DNA of 64,000 nt from Mucilaginibacter sp. OK098 (GTDB taxonomy: Bacteria; Bacteroidota; Bacteroidia; Sphingobacteriales; Sphingobacteriaceae): the NCBI RefSeq assembly GCF_900142915.1, contig NZ_FRCM01000002.1, positions 496,001-560,000 of the forward strand, read 5' to 3'. A program made the position numbers and the translations under genes. Positions 1-8,053 of this stretch are shown here, piece after piece. The notes below the pieces were generated by a model. It saw nothing but the letters and a program-made list of their open reading frames with translations. It was not told the DNA's origin and searched no databases. Each line of letters opens with the position of its first letter. Within the stretch, counting starts at the first letter, position 1.

Positions 1-200
1 GAAAGGATTGAAACGTATGCGAGGTAGGCGATGTAAAAACCCAAAATGCCAAATTGAATATTTCTTGATTTACCCGCACTCATACCCGCATTAATGGCAG
101 CCTGTTTTGCACGACTTGCAATAAGACCAAGAGACCAGAAAAAACCAAAGATGAATAGAACGATAGCCCATAAAGGCACACTTGATATGTAATTTTCCAT
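1..200 (-). CDS. Partial small membrane protein (C-terminus outside window)
   Basis: The gene begins with the ATG at 200 and runs off the left edge, so only about 66 N-terminal residues are visible. They start MENYISSVPLWAIVLF. A hydrophobic segment covers residues 8-27. A short basic/Ala-rich loop follows (ASRAKQAAINAGMSAGKSR), then a second hydrophobic stretch (IQFGILGFYIAYLAYVSIL). This looks like two membrane helices with a cytoplasmic loop. I do not recognise the family. The product is probably a small integral membrane protein, and nothing indicates a function. Confidence 0.6.
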   Translation of the reverse strand, partial: MENYISSVPLWAIVLFIFGFFWSLGLIASRAKQAAINAGMSAGKSRNIQFGILGFYIAYLAYVSIL

Positions 201-296
201 TTTTTTTGTTGATTAAATTAACAAGACAAATAGAAATTAAATATGCCGGCATGCACTTTCCAAATGGCAAGAAATGAGGCGTGCATTTTTTTGTTT

Positions 297-311
297 CTGT
301 CCCCGCAGATC
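297..311. repeat. Solo end fragment of the double-hairpin element
   Basis: The sequence CTGTCCCCGCAG followed by ATCCCC matches the left terminus of the double-hairpin repeat found complete at 12318-12444, but the hairpin itself is missing. It is probably a decayed end. It lies only about 240 bp from a full copy at 547-673. Confidence 0.4.
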
Positions 312-365
312 CCCAATGTCATTAAGTTAATCCGATTAACTGGTTTTCACCCGCTGCCGCGGAGC

Positions 366-530
366 AGAGAGGGTCGCCCATCCGCTGGCTAGCGGAGTCG
401 GTGGGGTGAGTCGAACCGCCGTGCATTGGCGCCAATGCAATTGCGTGAACATCGCGCGCAGATTTACCCACCCAGTCGACGCTTCGCTGGACCTGCCCTC
501 CCTTTGCTGCGCACAAGGAGGGCTAAAAAG
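366..530. repeat. Inverted-repeat arms, family R2, copy 1
   Basis: Two related arms face each other. One (366-425) reads towards GGTGAGTCGAACCGCC. The other (about 455-530) reads CGCGCAGATTTACCCACCC and then CTTCGCTGGACCTGCCCTCC. The same arms recur at 17118-17325 and 21619-21975 (where they alternate), always between genes. The short open frames inside are low-complexity by-products of the repeat. Confidence 0.6.
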
Positions 531-546
531 CTTAACTTAATAACAG

Positions 547-673
547 CCGTCCCCGAAGGGTCTCTCATAGAGGACCCTGCGATCTGGTTAGCAGAAATTT
601 ATGACATAGGATAATTTCTGGATGAATACTTAGCAGGCGGCGCAGGGTCCCTTTCAGGAGACCCTGCGAAGAC
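547..673. mobile_element. MITE-like double-hairpin element, copy A
   Basis: This ~127-bp element has a hairpin at each end (GGGTCTCTCATAGAGGACCC on the left, AGGGTCCCTTTCAGGAGACCCT on the right in two halves) and a conserved centre containing GCAGAAATT and ATAATTTCTGGA. The termini form an inverted repeat of about 16 bp, best preserved in copy C. It has no coding capacity. The 20-bp sequence AAAAGCTTAACTTAATAACA occurs on both sides, at 526-545 and 676-695, consistent with a target-site duplication. Other copies lie at 11738-11863 and 12318-12444. Confidence 0.7.
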
Positions 674-737
674 ACAAAAGCTTAACTTAATAACATTGAG
701 GAGAATCTGCTGAGACGGAAGAGATCTGGCTGGAAAA

Positions 738-1331
738 TCAAAAAGTTTTTTTCGAAAATTCGCTTCTTATGCGGCTCAATGAGGTGTCGGTGACGCCCAG
801 GTAGGAGGCAATATGTTTCAATTGCGCGTGCTTGAAGATCTCTTTGTTATTATTCAGCAATTCGCGGTAGCGTTCCTCGGCACTTTTATTGATCATGGCT
901 AAAGTGCGCTGTTTATAAGCCACAAATTCTTTCACCAACATCATCCGCGCAAATTCCCTGAACTCAGGCACCGCATGAAAAAGCAGGTTAATTGACTCAA
1001 ACGAAGCCAGGTAACCCTGGCAATTAGTGATCGCCTGGATATATTCAGTTGAAGGGGTATGCAAAAAAAAGGAGGCGATCTCGAACACAACACGATCCTT
1101 CGGATAAAAATAAGTTGTCACCTCATCGCCATTAGTATCATAGGTGAAGGCTCTCATAAACCCATCGGCCAAATAAAAATAACCGCTGTTCATACCACCT
1201 TTAAGCAGGAAATCATTTTTCGCAAATGTTCGTTCTTCAAAATGTTCAGCAATCTTTTCTAATGCCTGGTTACTCACCATTATGTTCGGCGTGTTGGCTT
1301 TTATAAACTCAATCAGGATCTGCTTGTTCAT
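738..1331 (-). CDS. Crp/Fnr-family transcriptional regulator
   Basis: The 197-residue protein has an N-terminal cyclic-nucleotide-binding-like beta-roll (about residues 20-120) and a C-terminal helix-turn-helix region (about 165-195, KHIASYLGVTDTSLSRIRSE). It resembles the many Bacteroidota Crp-like regulators that sit next to, or control, stress, redox or efflux genes. The canonical cAMP-contacting motif of E. coli Crp is not obvious, so the ligand is unknown. The gene stands alone, with MITE-like repeats downstream and a divergent surface-protein gene upstream. The ATG at 1331 fits family length well. The family call is firm, while target and effector are not. Confidence 0.9.
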   Translation of the reverse strand: MNKQILIEFIKANTPNIMVSNQALEKIAEHFEERTFAKNDFLLKGGMNSGYFYLADGFMRAFTYDTNGDEVTTYFYPKDRVVFEIASFFLHTPSTEYIQAITNCQGYLASFESINLLFHAVPEFREFARMMLVKEFVAYKQRTLAMINKSAEERYRELLNNNKEIFKHAQLKHIASYLGVTDTSLSRIRSEFSKKTF

Positions 1332-1612
1332 TGTTGAAACCCGCTTTTTGGTGCTGAAATGTATTTTTAACTTTCAAAGTAAAATTACAAAAGTATTTTA
1401 TATTGAACCCTCTGCCTGCTGAAAGGGATAAGTCAAGAGCAGGTGTATGCTATCTTTATCCCCCACAGACTTTTTGATACTTTAGGCATAAAATAGTTAC
1501 TCACTTTACTCAAATTTCAATGCGTTTGTTCTGGCTTCATCCAAAATATCCAACTGTTACAACTAAATAAACCTTATTATTGCAATGCTTTATCATCACG
1601 TTAATACTCCCA

Positions 1613-4600
1613 ATGAAATCGGCTAAGATTTTAAAATATCCTTCTTTTCTAATTGCTAAAATATTTTTATTCGGGATTATTTTATTTATGCCGCACCTGG
1701 TTTCAGCGCAAGTAGACAGGACGTTTTGGTTTGTGGCGCCCTATGTTTATGATGCGGGGCGTGACTTTGACAAACCTATAGTCCTTCGGATCACAACATT
1801 GTCTTCACCCGCTACAGTAGTGATTTCGATGCCGGCAGACCCTTCATTTACCCCCATTACAACAAATATAGGCGCAAATTCAACCGTGAGTGTAGACCTA
1901 ACCACCTGGATAAATAAGCTTGAAAATATCCCGGCAAATACCACATTGAATAAGGGCCTTTTAATTAAATCAACGGCAGACATAACAGCCTATTATGAGG
2001 TGGTGAGTAGTTTTTGTAATTGCGATCCTGAAGTATTTTCGTTAAAAGGAAAAAATGCGCTGGGCACTGAGTTTTTTATTTCCTCGCAATATACCTATGA
2101 TGAATCGTCTGCGTATTCGGGGGCCAGTACCTCATTTGATATTGTGGCAACTCAAAATAACACGCATGTTACCATTACACCTACAAAGGATATCATTGGC
2201 CACAAGGCAAATGTTCCTTTCACTATTACCTTGAATGCAGGCCAAACATATTCGGCCGTTGCAGTGAGTGGAACTGCCGCCGGGCATTTGCAGGGGTCAT
2301 ATATCAGTTCGGACAACGCTATTGCAGTAACTTTAAAGGATGATTTAGTGCAGGTTTCCAGTTGTGCCGACCTAATTGGTGACCAAACCGTGCCTACAAG
2401 TGTGCTGGGTACGGAATACATTGTCACGAAGGGTTTTTTGCAGCTAAACGATAATATTTATGTTTTAGCTGTGGCCGACGGGACCTCTGTTTACGTGGAC
2501 GGAAATGCTACCCCCACAGCGATATTGGCAAAAGGAGAATCAATTACGCTTAATTTATCCAACCCAAGCACTTACATACGTTCAGACAAAAACATATATG
2601 TTTACCATTTAACAGGAAACGGTTGTGAGGTGGGTTCGGCAATTATTCCGAAAATAAACTGTACCGGATCGCAATCTGTAAGTATCGTGAGGAGCAACAG
2701 CGACCTGTTTGCCGTTATGATCACAACAAAAGATGGTAATCAAAACAATTTTACTGTTAATGGCGACAAAACATTAATTACAAGCAGTGATTTTTCGCCT
2801 GTGCCGGGTACCGGCGGTGCTTATGTTACATCAAGAGTTGACCTGAGCAGCGCAGTTACAGTGGGAGCGGCATTAAACTTTTCAAATTCGACGGGGAAAT
2901 TTTCATTAGGTTTTATAAACGGCGGAACAAATGACGGAACAGTTTATGGATTTTTTTCGGATTTTAAATCAAGTAATGTTCAAAGCAGTTCGGTAGAAAT
3001 TTGTCAGTCGGCATCAGCGCAATTATCTGCTTTTGGAGGGGTAAAGTATCAATGGAGTCCGGCAGCCGGGCTTAGTGACCCTAATATTGCTAACCCTAAG
3101 GCATCGCCTGCGGCTACAACAGATTACACGGTTATTATTACAACTACTGACGGATGTGTGGATTCGGCCAAGGTTCACGTAAAAGTATACAACGTAAAAA
3201 AAGTTGATACCACGGTTTCAATTTGTGCAGGCAGCAGTTACAAATTGCCATCAGGAACGTCTGTAAGTACTGCTGGTGTTTATAACGATGTAGTGCCTTA
3301 TAAAAGTGGTTGTGACAGCCTGGTAACAACCCTTCACTTAAAAGTAAGCGGAACAACACCCTCTGTGACCATTGCAGCTTCTGGAAATAATATTTGTGCA
3401 GGCACCTCTGTTACGTTTACTGCTACACCTGTTAATGAGGGGCCCTCCCCTGTTTACCAATGGAAGCTTAACGGCGCCAATACTGGCACCAACAGTGTAA
3501 CTTTCAGCAATAGCACACTTGTTAACGGCGATAAGGTAAGCTGTGTTATGACGAGTAGTGCCGCATGCGGTACGCCCACCGGTGTAACTAGCAATAGCAT
3601 TACCATGAGTATTAATCCTAACCTGGCCGCGTCAGTTAACATTGCAGCCCCGGTAAATAATATTTGTGCGGGTACTATGGTTATGTTCACTGCCACGCCG
3701 GCCAATGGCGGCGCCACCCCTGTTTATCAATGGCTGGTAAATGGCGTAAACGCGGGCACTAACAGCGCAACTTTTAGTAGCAGCAACTTTGCTAACGGCG
3801 ATAATGTAAGCTGCATAATGACGAGCAATGCCGGATGTGCCACCCCAGCTGGTGCAACAAGTAACATTGTTATCATGAGTGTAAATCCCTACGTAGCCCC
3901 ATCAGTCAGTATCGCGGCATCAAACAACAATATTTGCCCGGGCACTCAGGTCATATTTACCGCTACTCCTGTAAACGGCGGCGTTGCCCCTGCTTATCAA
4001 TGGCTGCTAAACGGTAATAACACAGGAACCAACAGCGATACTTTTACGAGCAGCACCTTTGCAAACGGCGATATAGTAAGCTGTGTAATAACCAGCAATG
4101 CAGCCTGTATTACAACGGCCACAGCTACAAGCAATAGTATCAGCGTAAATGTAAACCTTCCGGTTGCCCCATTGGTAACTATTACAGCTTCTGCAAATAA
4201 TATTTGCGCAGGTATACCGGTCACTTTCACGGCAACACCAACTAATGGTGGCGCTACCCCCATTTACCAGTGGCTGCTAAACGATAATAACACAGGGACC
4301 AACAGTGATACCTTCACAAGTGATGCCCTTGCCGATGGAGATATTGTAAGTTGCAGGTTAACCAGCAATGCCAATTGCGCAGTACCTGTAACTGTAATCA
4401 GCAACGGTATTACCATGAATATCCACCCGCTTCCTGTTGTTAATATCGGCGGAGATAAAACCATTGAACAAGGGAATAGCGTCCGATTAAATGCAACAGC
4501 ATTAGGAAATATCGCTGATATAACCTGGAGCCCTGCTACAGGATTAGATAATATTAAGACATTGACCCCCACGGCCACTCCGCTTTCAACTACTCTATAC

Positions 4601-4930
4601 ACCTTAACTGTACAATCAACAGACGGTTGCGTGGGTGTGGCTTTAGTAAAGGTGACGGTACTGGAAGATATAACCATCCCAAACACTTTTACACCAAATG
4701 ATGACGGGGTTAACGATAAGTGGGAAATTAAAAACTTAAAGGATTATCCCAATTGTACGGTAAAGATATTTAATCGCTGGGGGCAGGAAGTGTATAGTTC
4801 AAGAGGTTATTATAATGCCTGGGACGGGACAAGAAAAGGCAAACGTTTGCCCATTGGCACCTATTATTACGTTATAAACCTTAACAACAATACGCGGCCA
4901 CTAGGTGGTTTTGTGGCATTATTAAGGTAA
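1613..4930 (+). CDS. T9SS type-B surface protein with IgGFc-binding-like domain and four Ig-like repeats
   Basis: I chose the ATG at 1613 (1,105 residues) over an upstream TTG at 1580 because it starts directly before a signal peptide (FLFGIILFMPHLVSAQ). Residues ~35-420 resemble the IgGFc-binding-protein N-terminal domain. Residues ~450-580 hold a PKD-like segment (YQWSPAAGLSDP) and a Cys-bearing linker. Four tandem repeats of ~90 residues follow (about 583-940), each with NNICAG near the start, a YQW core and a SC...C pair. The C-terminus has the gliding-motility/CHU_C signature (FTPNDDGVNDKWEI, then FNRWGQEVY and NGT-like turns), which directs secretion by the type IX system and anchoring at the cell surface. 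It is probably an adhesin or matrix protein; the ligand is unknown. Confidence 0.9.
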   Translation: MKSAKILKYPSFLIAKIFLFGIILFMPHLVSAQVDRTFWFVAPYVYDAGRDFDKPIVLRITTLSSPATVVISMPADPSFTPITTNIGANSTVSVDLTTWINKLENIPANTTLNKGLLIKSTADITAYYEVVSSFCNCDPEVFSLKGKNALGTEFFISSQYTYDESSAYSGASTSFDIVATQNNTHVTITPTKDIIGHKANVPFTITLNAGQTYSAVAVSGTAAGHLQGSYISSDNAIAVTLKDDLVQVSSCADLIGDQTVPTSVLGTEYIVTKGFLQLNDNIYVLAVADGTSVYVDGNATPTAILAKGESITLNLSNPSTYIRSDKNIYVYHLTGNGCEVGSAIIPKINCTGSQSVSIVRSNSDLFAVMITTKDGNQNNFTVNGDKTLITSSDFSPVPGTGGAYVTSRVDLSSAVTVGAALNFSNSTGKFSLGFINGGTNDGTVYGFFSDFKSSNVQSSSVEICQSASAQLSAFGGVKYQWSPAAGLSDPNIANPKASPAATTDYTVIITTTDGCVDSAKVHVKVYNVKKVDTTVSICAGSSYKLPSGTSVSTAGVYNDVVPYKSGCDSLVTTLHLKVSGTTPSVTIAASGNNICAGTSVTFTATPVNEGPSPVYQWKLNGANTGTNSVTFSNSTLVNGDKVSCVMTSSAACGTPTGVTSNSITMSINPNLAASVNIAAPVNNICAGTMVMFTATPANGGATPVYQWLVNGVNAGTNSATFSSSNFANGDNVSCIMTSNAGCATPAGATSNIVIMSVNPYVAPSVSIAASNNNICPGTQVIFTATPVNGGVAPAYQWLLNGNNTGTNSDTFTSSTFANGDIVSCVITSNAACITTATATSNSISVNVNLPVAPLVTITASANNICAGIPVTFTATPTNGGATPIYQWLLNDNNTGTNSDTFTSDALADGDIVSCRLTSNANCAVPVTVISNGITMNIHPLPVVNIGGDKTIEQGNSVRLNATALGNIADITWSPATGLDNIKTLTPTATPLSTTLYTLTVQSTDGCVGVALVKVTVLEDITIPNTFTPNDDGVNDKWEIKNLKDYPNCTVKIFNRWGQEVYSSRGYYNAWDGTRKGKRLPIGTYYYVINLNNNTRPLGGFVALLR

Positions 4931-5231
4931 TGTGATGCGTAAAAAGTTGGCTGTTGTGAATAGATAGTTGGCAGGGGAGGAATTAGTAGTTGTTGGCCGT
5001 TGATATTATATAAACCCGTCATGCTGTCCGCTAACTGGTCGGATCAGCACCTCACAGAACAAGTCTGCGCCATGCAAGCGCTGGCCCCGTGCTATCATGA
5101 ATATGGTGTTTTGTTTTTTAAGGTATTCATGAGCTCCTAAAGTCAGGTCCCGCCTAAGGGTGGGGTTTCTGCACATTGCTTAATCTGCAAGCAGCTTGCT
5201 TCGAATTCACTGAATGACAGCATAGATAACG
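4931..5231. other. Gene-free spacer between convergent genes
   Basis: This is a 301-bp gap between convergent genes. It holds a stuttered G/T-rich run just after the stop (words such as AGTTGG and GTTGTTGGCC at 4950-5000) and a fragment starting GTCATGCTG at 5019. That fragment is similar to the GTCATG...CATGAC hairpin at about 18288-18316. I saw no gene or clear terminator. Confidence 0.4.
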
Positions 5232-6527
5232 TCAGGATGGTAACTTCTGCTTCCGTAATTTCCTGGCTCTTGAGATCAGCAGCACAAGTATAATCACATC
5301 AAAAGCCAGGTAGGCATATTGGGTTCTTGATACGCCGACGCCATATGGGAACCAAATACCCGGAATATGCAATTCTGATAATTCCTGTGCAAATAACCCT
5401 GTTGAGATTAACAATACAGCTGGCAGGGCTAGCCATCCTTCACGCCTGTTTTGCTGGATCCCGCTATAGATAATATAGAGCATCATAGCAACAAAAATCA
5501 ATCTTATATAGTTGGAAAGATCCCGGAACAAGGTATGCGGAATTGCACCAGGCAGCCATGTAAGCCGCAGCAATTGTGAGCACATATAGGGCAAGGTAAG
5601 GATCAGGATGGCTTTAGGCATCCAGATAGGCCGGCTTAATTTAAACCAGGTTCGCCAAGCCATCAACCAGCTGCCAATTACCAGCGGCATCAGGATAACG
5701 GTTGTAACGAGGTCAAATTCATGTGCGCTTTCTATTTGAAACCAATAGAAAAAGGGTTGGTTCGCCCGGACAAGGGCGGTAAAAAGAAAGGCTGTAATGA
5801 TCCATAGATAAGCTGTATTTTTCGGGTCGGAGCGGTATAAAATGAAACTTATAACCGCCAGCAGGATAAATATTGCAGGCTCAACCGCATCAACAATATA
5901 GCCTTTTATGGTTTGCCGCCACTGAAAATTATATTTTGATTGGATAGCGCTTTTTTCTCCCAGCATTGGGGCGATACGGATCCCGCCTGCCTGGGGGTCT
6001 CCGCTTAATGTGGCGGCGCTCATCCATACGCGGAAAGCAATCGTAACCGCCCCTTTATGTTTTATGGAATCGGGCAAGATAAAAATCCGTGGTTGTATGC
6101 TATAGATCACAGGTTCCGGCTTTGAAAAATCGCCTGCGCTTCCCCACAACTTTCCGTTGATAAATATTTGGTACGCGTCGTCCACAGCAGGTGGTCCTGC
6201 TAATGCCAGGGTATTTCCGCTTAAACTATCTAAAGAAATATGGATGCGGTACCAGGCATAACCAGCATAAGTACCATGCCCTTTTGCGGCCCAGCCGGGT
6301 ACGTAACCCGTGAGCCCTACATCTCCGTCGTGCGCTCCCGCGGGTGCGGTGAGGTCGACTGTTTCCCAATGTGAATCATCAAAATTTGGGTTCGCCCATT
6401 GTTGATTGTCGCCGGTTTTGAATTTCCACGGGCCATTAAGCGTAATAAGAGAATGGTCAATAGTTAGCGGAGCTGCATTAGCTGCTGCACAAAATATAAA
6501 CGTTATGACTAATGTCAGCCATTTCAC
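5232..6527 (-). CDS. Orphan 7TM receptor-like protein with jelly-roll sensor domain
   Basis: The 431-residue protein has a signal peptide (ending ANAAP). A beta-sandwich of the galactose-binding/7TMR-DISMED2 type follows (about residues 25-190; W-rich with FDDSHWETVDL and WYRIHISLD). About seven hydrophobic helices come next (about 210-420). The chain ends in a short basic tail. Such modules normally precede a histidine kinase, PP2C or cyclase output domain. Here the protein stops after the last helix, and no kinase is encoded next to it. It may signal through a partner, or it may be the sensor half of a split receptor. It lies alone, convergent with the adhesin gene. Confidence 0.75.
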   Translation of the reverse strand: MKWLTLVITFIFCAAANAAPLTIDHSLITLNGPWKFKTGDNQQWANPNFDDSHWETVDLTAPAGAHDGDVGLTGYVPGWAAKGHGTYAGYAWYRIHISLDSLSGNTLALAGPPAVDDAYQIFINGKLWGSAGDFSKPEPVIYSIQPRIFILPDSIKHKGAVTIAFRVWMSAATLSGDPQAGGIRIAPMLGEKSAIQSKYNFQWRQTIKGYIVDAVEPAIFILLAVISFILYRSDPKNTAYLWIITAFLFTALVRANQPFFYWFQIESAHEFDLVTTVILMPLVIGSWLMAWRTWFKLSRPIWMPKAILILTLPYMCSQLLRLTWLPGAIPHTLFRDLSNYIRLIFVAMMLYIIYSGIQQNRREGWLALPAVLLISTGLFAQELSELHIPGIWFPYGVGVSRTQYAYLAFDVIILVLLISRARKLRKQKLPS

Positions 6528-6686
6528 TTTTTCCTGTTTAGATTGATCTTTAGTTGTTCTGCCGGTTTTATCTCAGATGAGGGTGGCCAAAACCGAATTT
6601 AGTATTTGCAAATATATTTAAAGCCTGTGACCAATCAAATATACGCTTTCGCGCAACTTTGGGGATATCATTTATAAATAATACAC

Positions 6687-6760
6687 TTAGCAGGTGGCTG
6701 ATTCATAAATGGAAATTTATCCAATTACTTAGCATGTGGGTTACTTAGCAGGCGGGGCAC
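6687..6760. repeat. Stuttered ACTTAGCA repeats
   Basis: The word ACTTAGCA with a following G/T-rich tail occurs three times in about 70 bp (starting 6687, 6728 and 6743). The third copy opens the longer direct repeat at 6745-6799. No gene is present. Confidence 0.5.
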
Positions 6761-6799
6761 TAGCCCACCTCTTTTGGCCACTATCAATATTAGCGCCAA
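6745..6799. repeat. Direct repeat flanking protease gene, left copy
   Basis: This ~55-bp sequence contains GCGGGGCACTAG, then CCTCTTTTGGCC, then TAGCGCCA. It recurs in the same orientation at 7982-8040 with small indels. The two copies bracket the trypsin-like protease gene at 6822-7766. Confidence 0.7.
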
Positions 6800-6821
6800 G
6801 TAAGGTATAGCCGAGATAGTA

Positions 6822-7766
6822 TTAATTATTTGAATATTTATAGATTAAATCTTTTATATAATCTGAAGAATAAATTAAACTTAGTCCAGTATTATTATAA
6901 ACCGCCGAAACTATACCAATTACATAATTAAATTGACCCTGGGTGGTTTTTGGATCCGAAATATTTTTATCCCTTGGAGTAAACACAGGTCCACCACTAT
7001 TGCCACCTACAATATATCCGTCTATAAGTATTAATTTTGCGCTAATATTATAACTAACAAATTTGTGATTTCGATTTTCCATTATCATGTTAACATCGAT
7101 AGGTGATGTTAATGGAGAGGATATGATTGCAGATTTTACCATTGGTTTGCTTTGCGATACAATTTGTACGCCTGATGGATAACCTGTAGCTAATACCTGA
7201 TTTCCCGTAAAAATTTGATATGAAAACAAGTTATTTATAGATATCAAATTATTGATGTCTATCGCGTATATAGCAAGGTCGTTTGAACTATTAGTCATTA
7301 TAAAACCTGTAACATCGATAACCACAACATCTACGCTTTGATTAGGATACGGATGTACATTATCCATAATTTTTCCCCTTACATCTTTTAATGGGATATC
7401 TATCACTCTGAATAAATTCGATTTAGTATAGAAACTTACTGAAAGATTTTTATTTACAATCAAACTATCACCTAATGACCAATCTCCTATCATATGTTTA
7501 TTGGTCACTAAAAAAACCTTGTATCCTAAATTGGGAACTGTTCTATACACAAAAAAGCCAGTCCCTGTAGCAGACATTGTGGTATCTTTGGCAATGGTTC
7601 TTTTTTTTATACGCATAGTAATTTTTTCAGTTACCGATTTTGTAAGTTTTACAGTACTTAAATAAGTATCATCAGCAATTGGACCCTGGTAGGTTATTTG
7701 AGCGAGCGAGGATTTGACTAATAAAACGATTATAAATATTAGTAAGGTTTTAGGTGCAACTTTCAT
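6822..7766 (-). CDS. Exported trypsin-like serine protease
   Basis: The 314-residue protein has an N-terminal signal peptide (residues 1-23, ending SSLAQ). It then has a chymotrypsin-fold protease with a visible catalytic triad: H91 in LVTNKHM, D146 in SVDVVVID, and S257 in GGNSGGPVF. It has no PDZ domain, so it is not a DegP/HtrA type. The signal peptide places it in the periplasm or outside. The coding sequence is AT-rich compared with the genes before 6.6 kb and after 11 kb. It lies between two ~55-bp direct repeats, immediately downstream of the reverse transcriptase gene on the same strand. That suggests joint acquisition, but the exported location argues against a role as an intracellular defence effector. 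Confidence 0.85.
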   Translation of the reverse strand: MKVAPKTLLIFIIVLLVKSSLAQITYQGPIADDTYLSTVKLTKSVTEKITMRIKKRTIAKDTTMSATGTGFFVYRTVPNLGYKVFLVTNKHMIGDWSLGDSLIVNKNLSVSFYTKSNLFRVIDIPLKDVRGKIMDNVHPYPNQSVDVVVIDVTGFIMTNSSNDLAIYAIDINNLISINNLFSYQIFTGNQVLATGYPSGVQIVSQSKPMVKSAIISSPLTSPIDVNMIMENRNHKFVSYNISAKLILIDGYIVGGNSGGPVFTPRDKNISDPKTTQGQFNYVIGIVSAVYNNTGLSLIYSSDYIKDLIYKYSNN

Positions 7767-7981
7767 AGTATAAATATACTTTATTACAGTAGCGTTTATA
7801 AAGTTTATTTTACCTAAAGATTTACAAAATATATATTTATCTTTTTGAAAATTACTTAATTTCCTGAAAGACTTATTTTCACTTTTACCTCCGCTACCTC
7901 AAGGTACTGCTTTTTGGCTTACGCCTTTGTTAGTATTGTTACCAACAAAACACGAGGCTTGTGATGTGACATCTGTTGTAT

Positions 7982-8040
7982 TTAGCATGCGGGGCACTAG
8001 TAGCCCAACCTCTTTTGGCCTGCCCGGATACTAGCGCCAG
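7982..8040. repeat. Direct repeat flanking protease gene, right copy
   Basis: This is the right partner of 6745-6799, sharing GCGGGGCACTAG, CCTCTTTTGGCC and TAGCGCCA. It ends 14 bp before the stop codon of the reverse transcriptase, so it separates that gene from the protease. Confidence 0.7.
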
Positions 8041-8053
8041 GATGGAGCTCTTT

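Noticed and set aside
3454..4686. Antisense frames over the Ig-like repeats
   Set aside because: They mirror the repeated DNA of the adhesin and repeat the same hydrophobic words. No support for a separate gene.
6822..7766. Protease as toxic effector of the reverse transcriptase system
   Set aside because: It has a clear signal peptide, so it works outside the cytosol. DRT2-type systems do not need a second gene.
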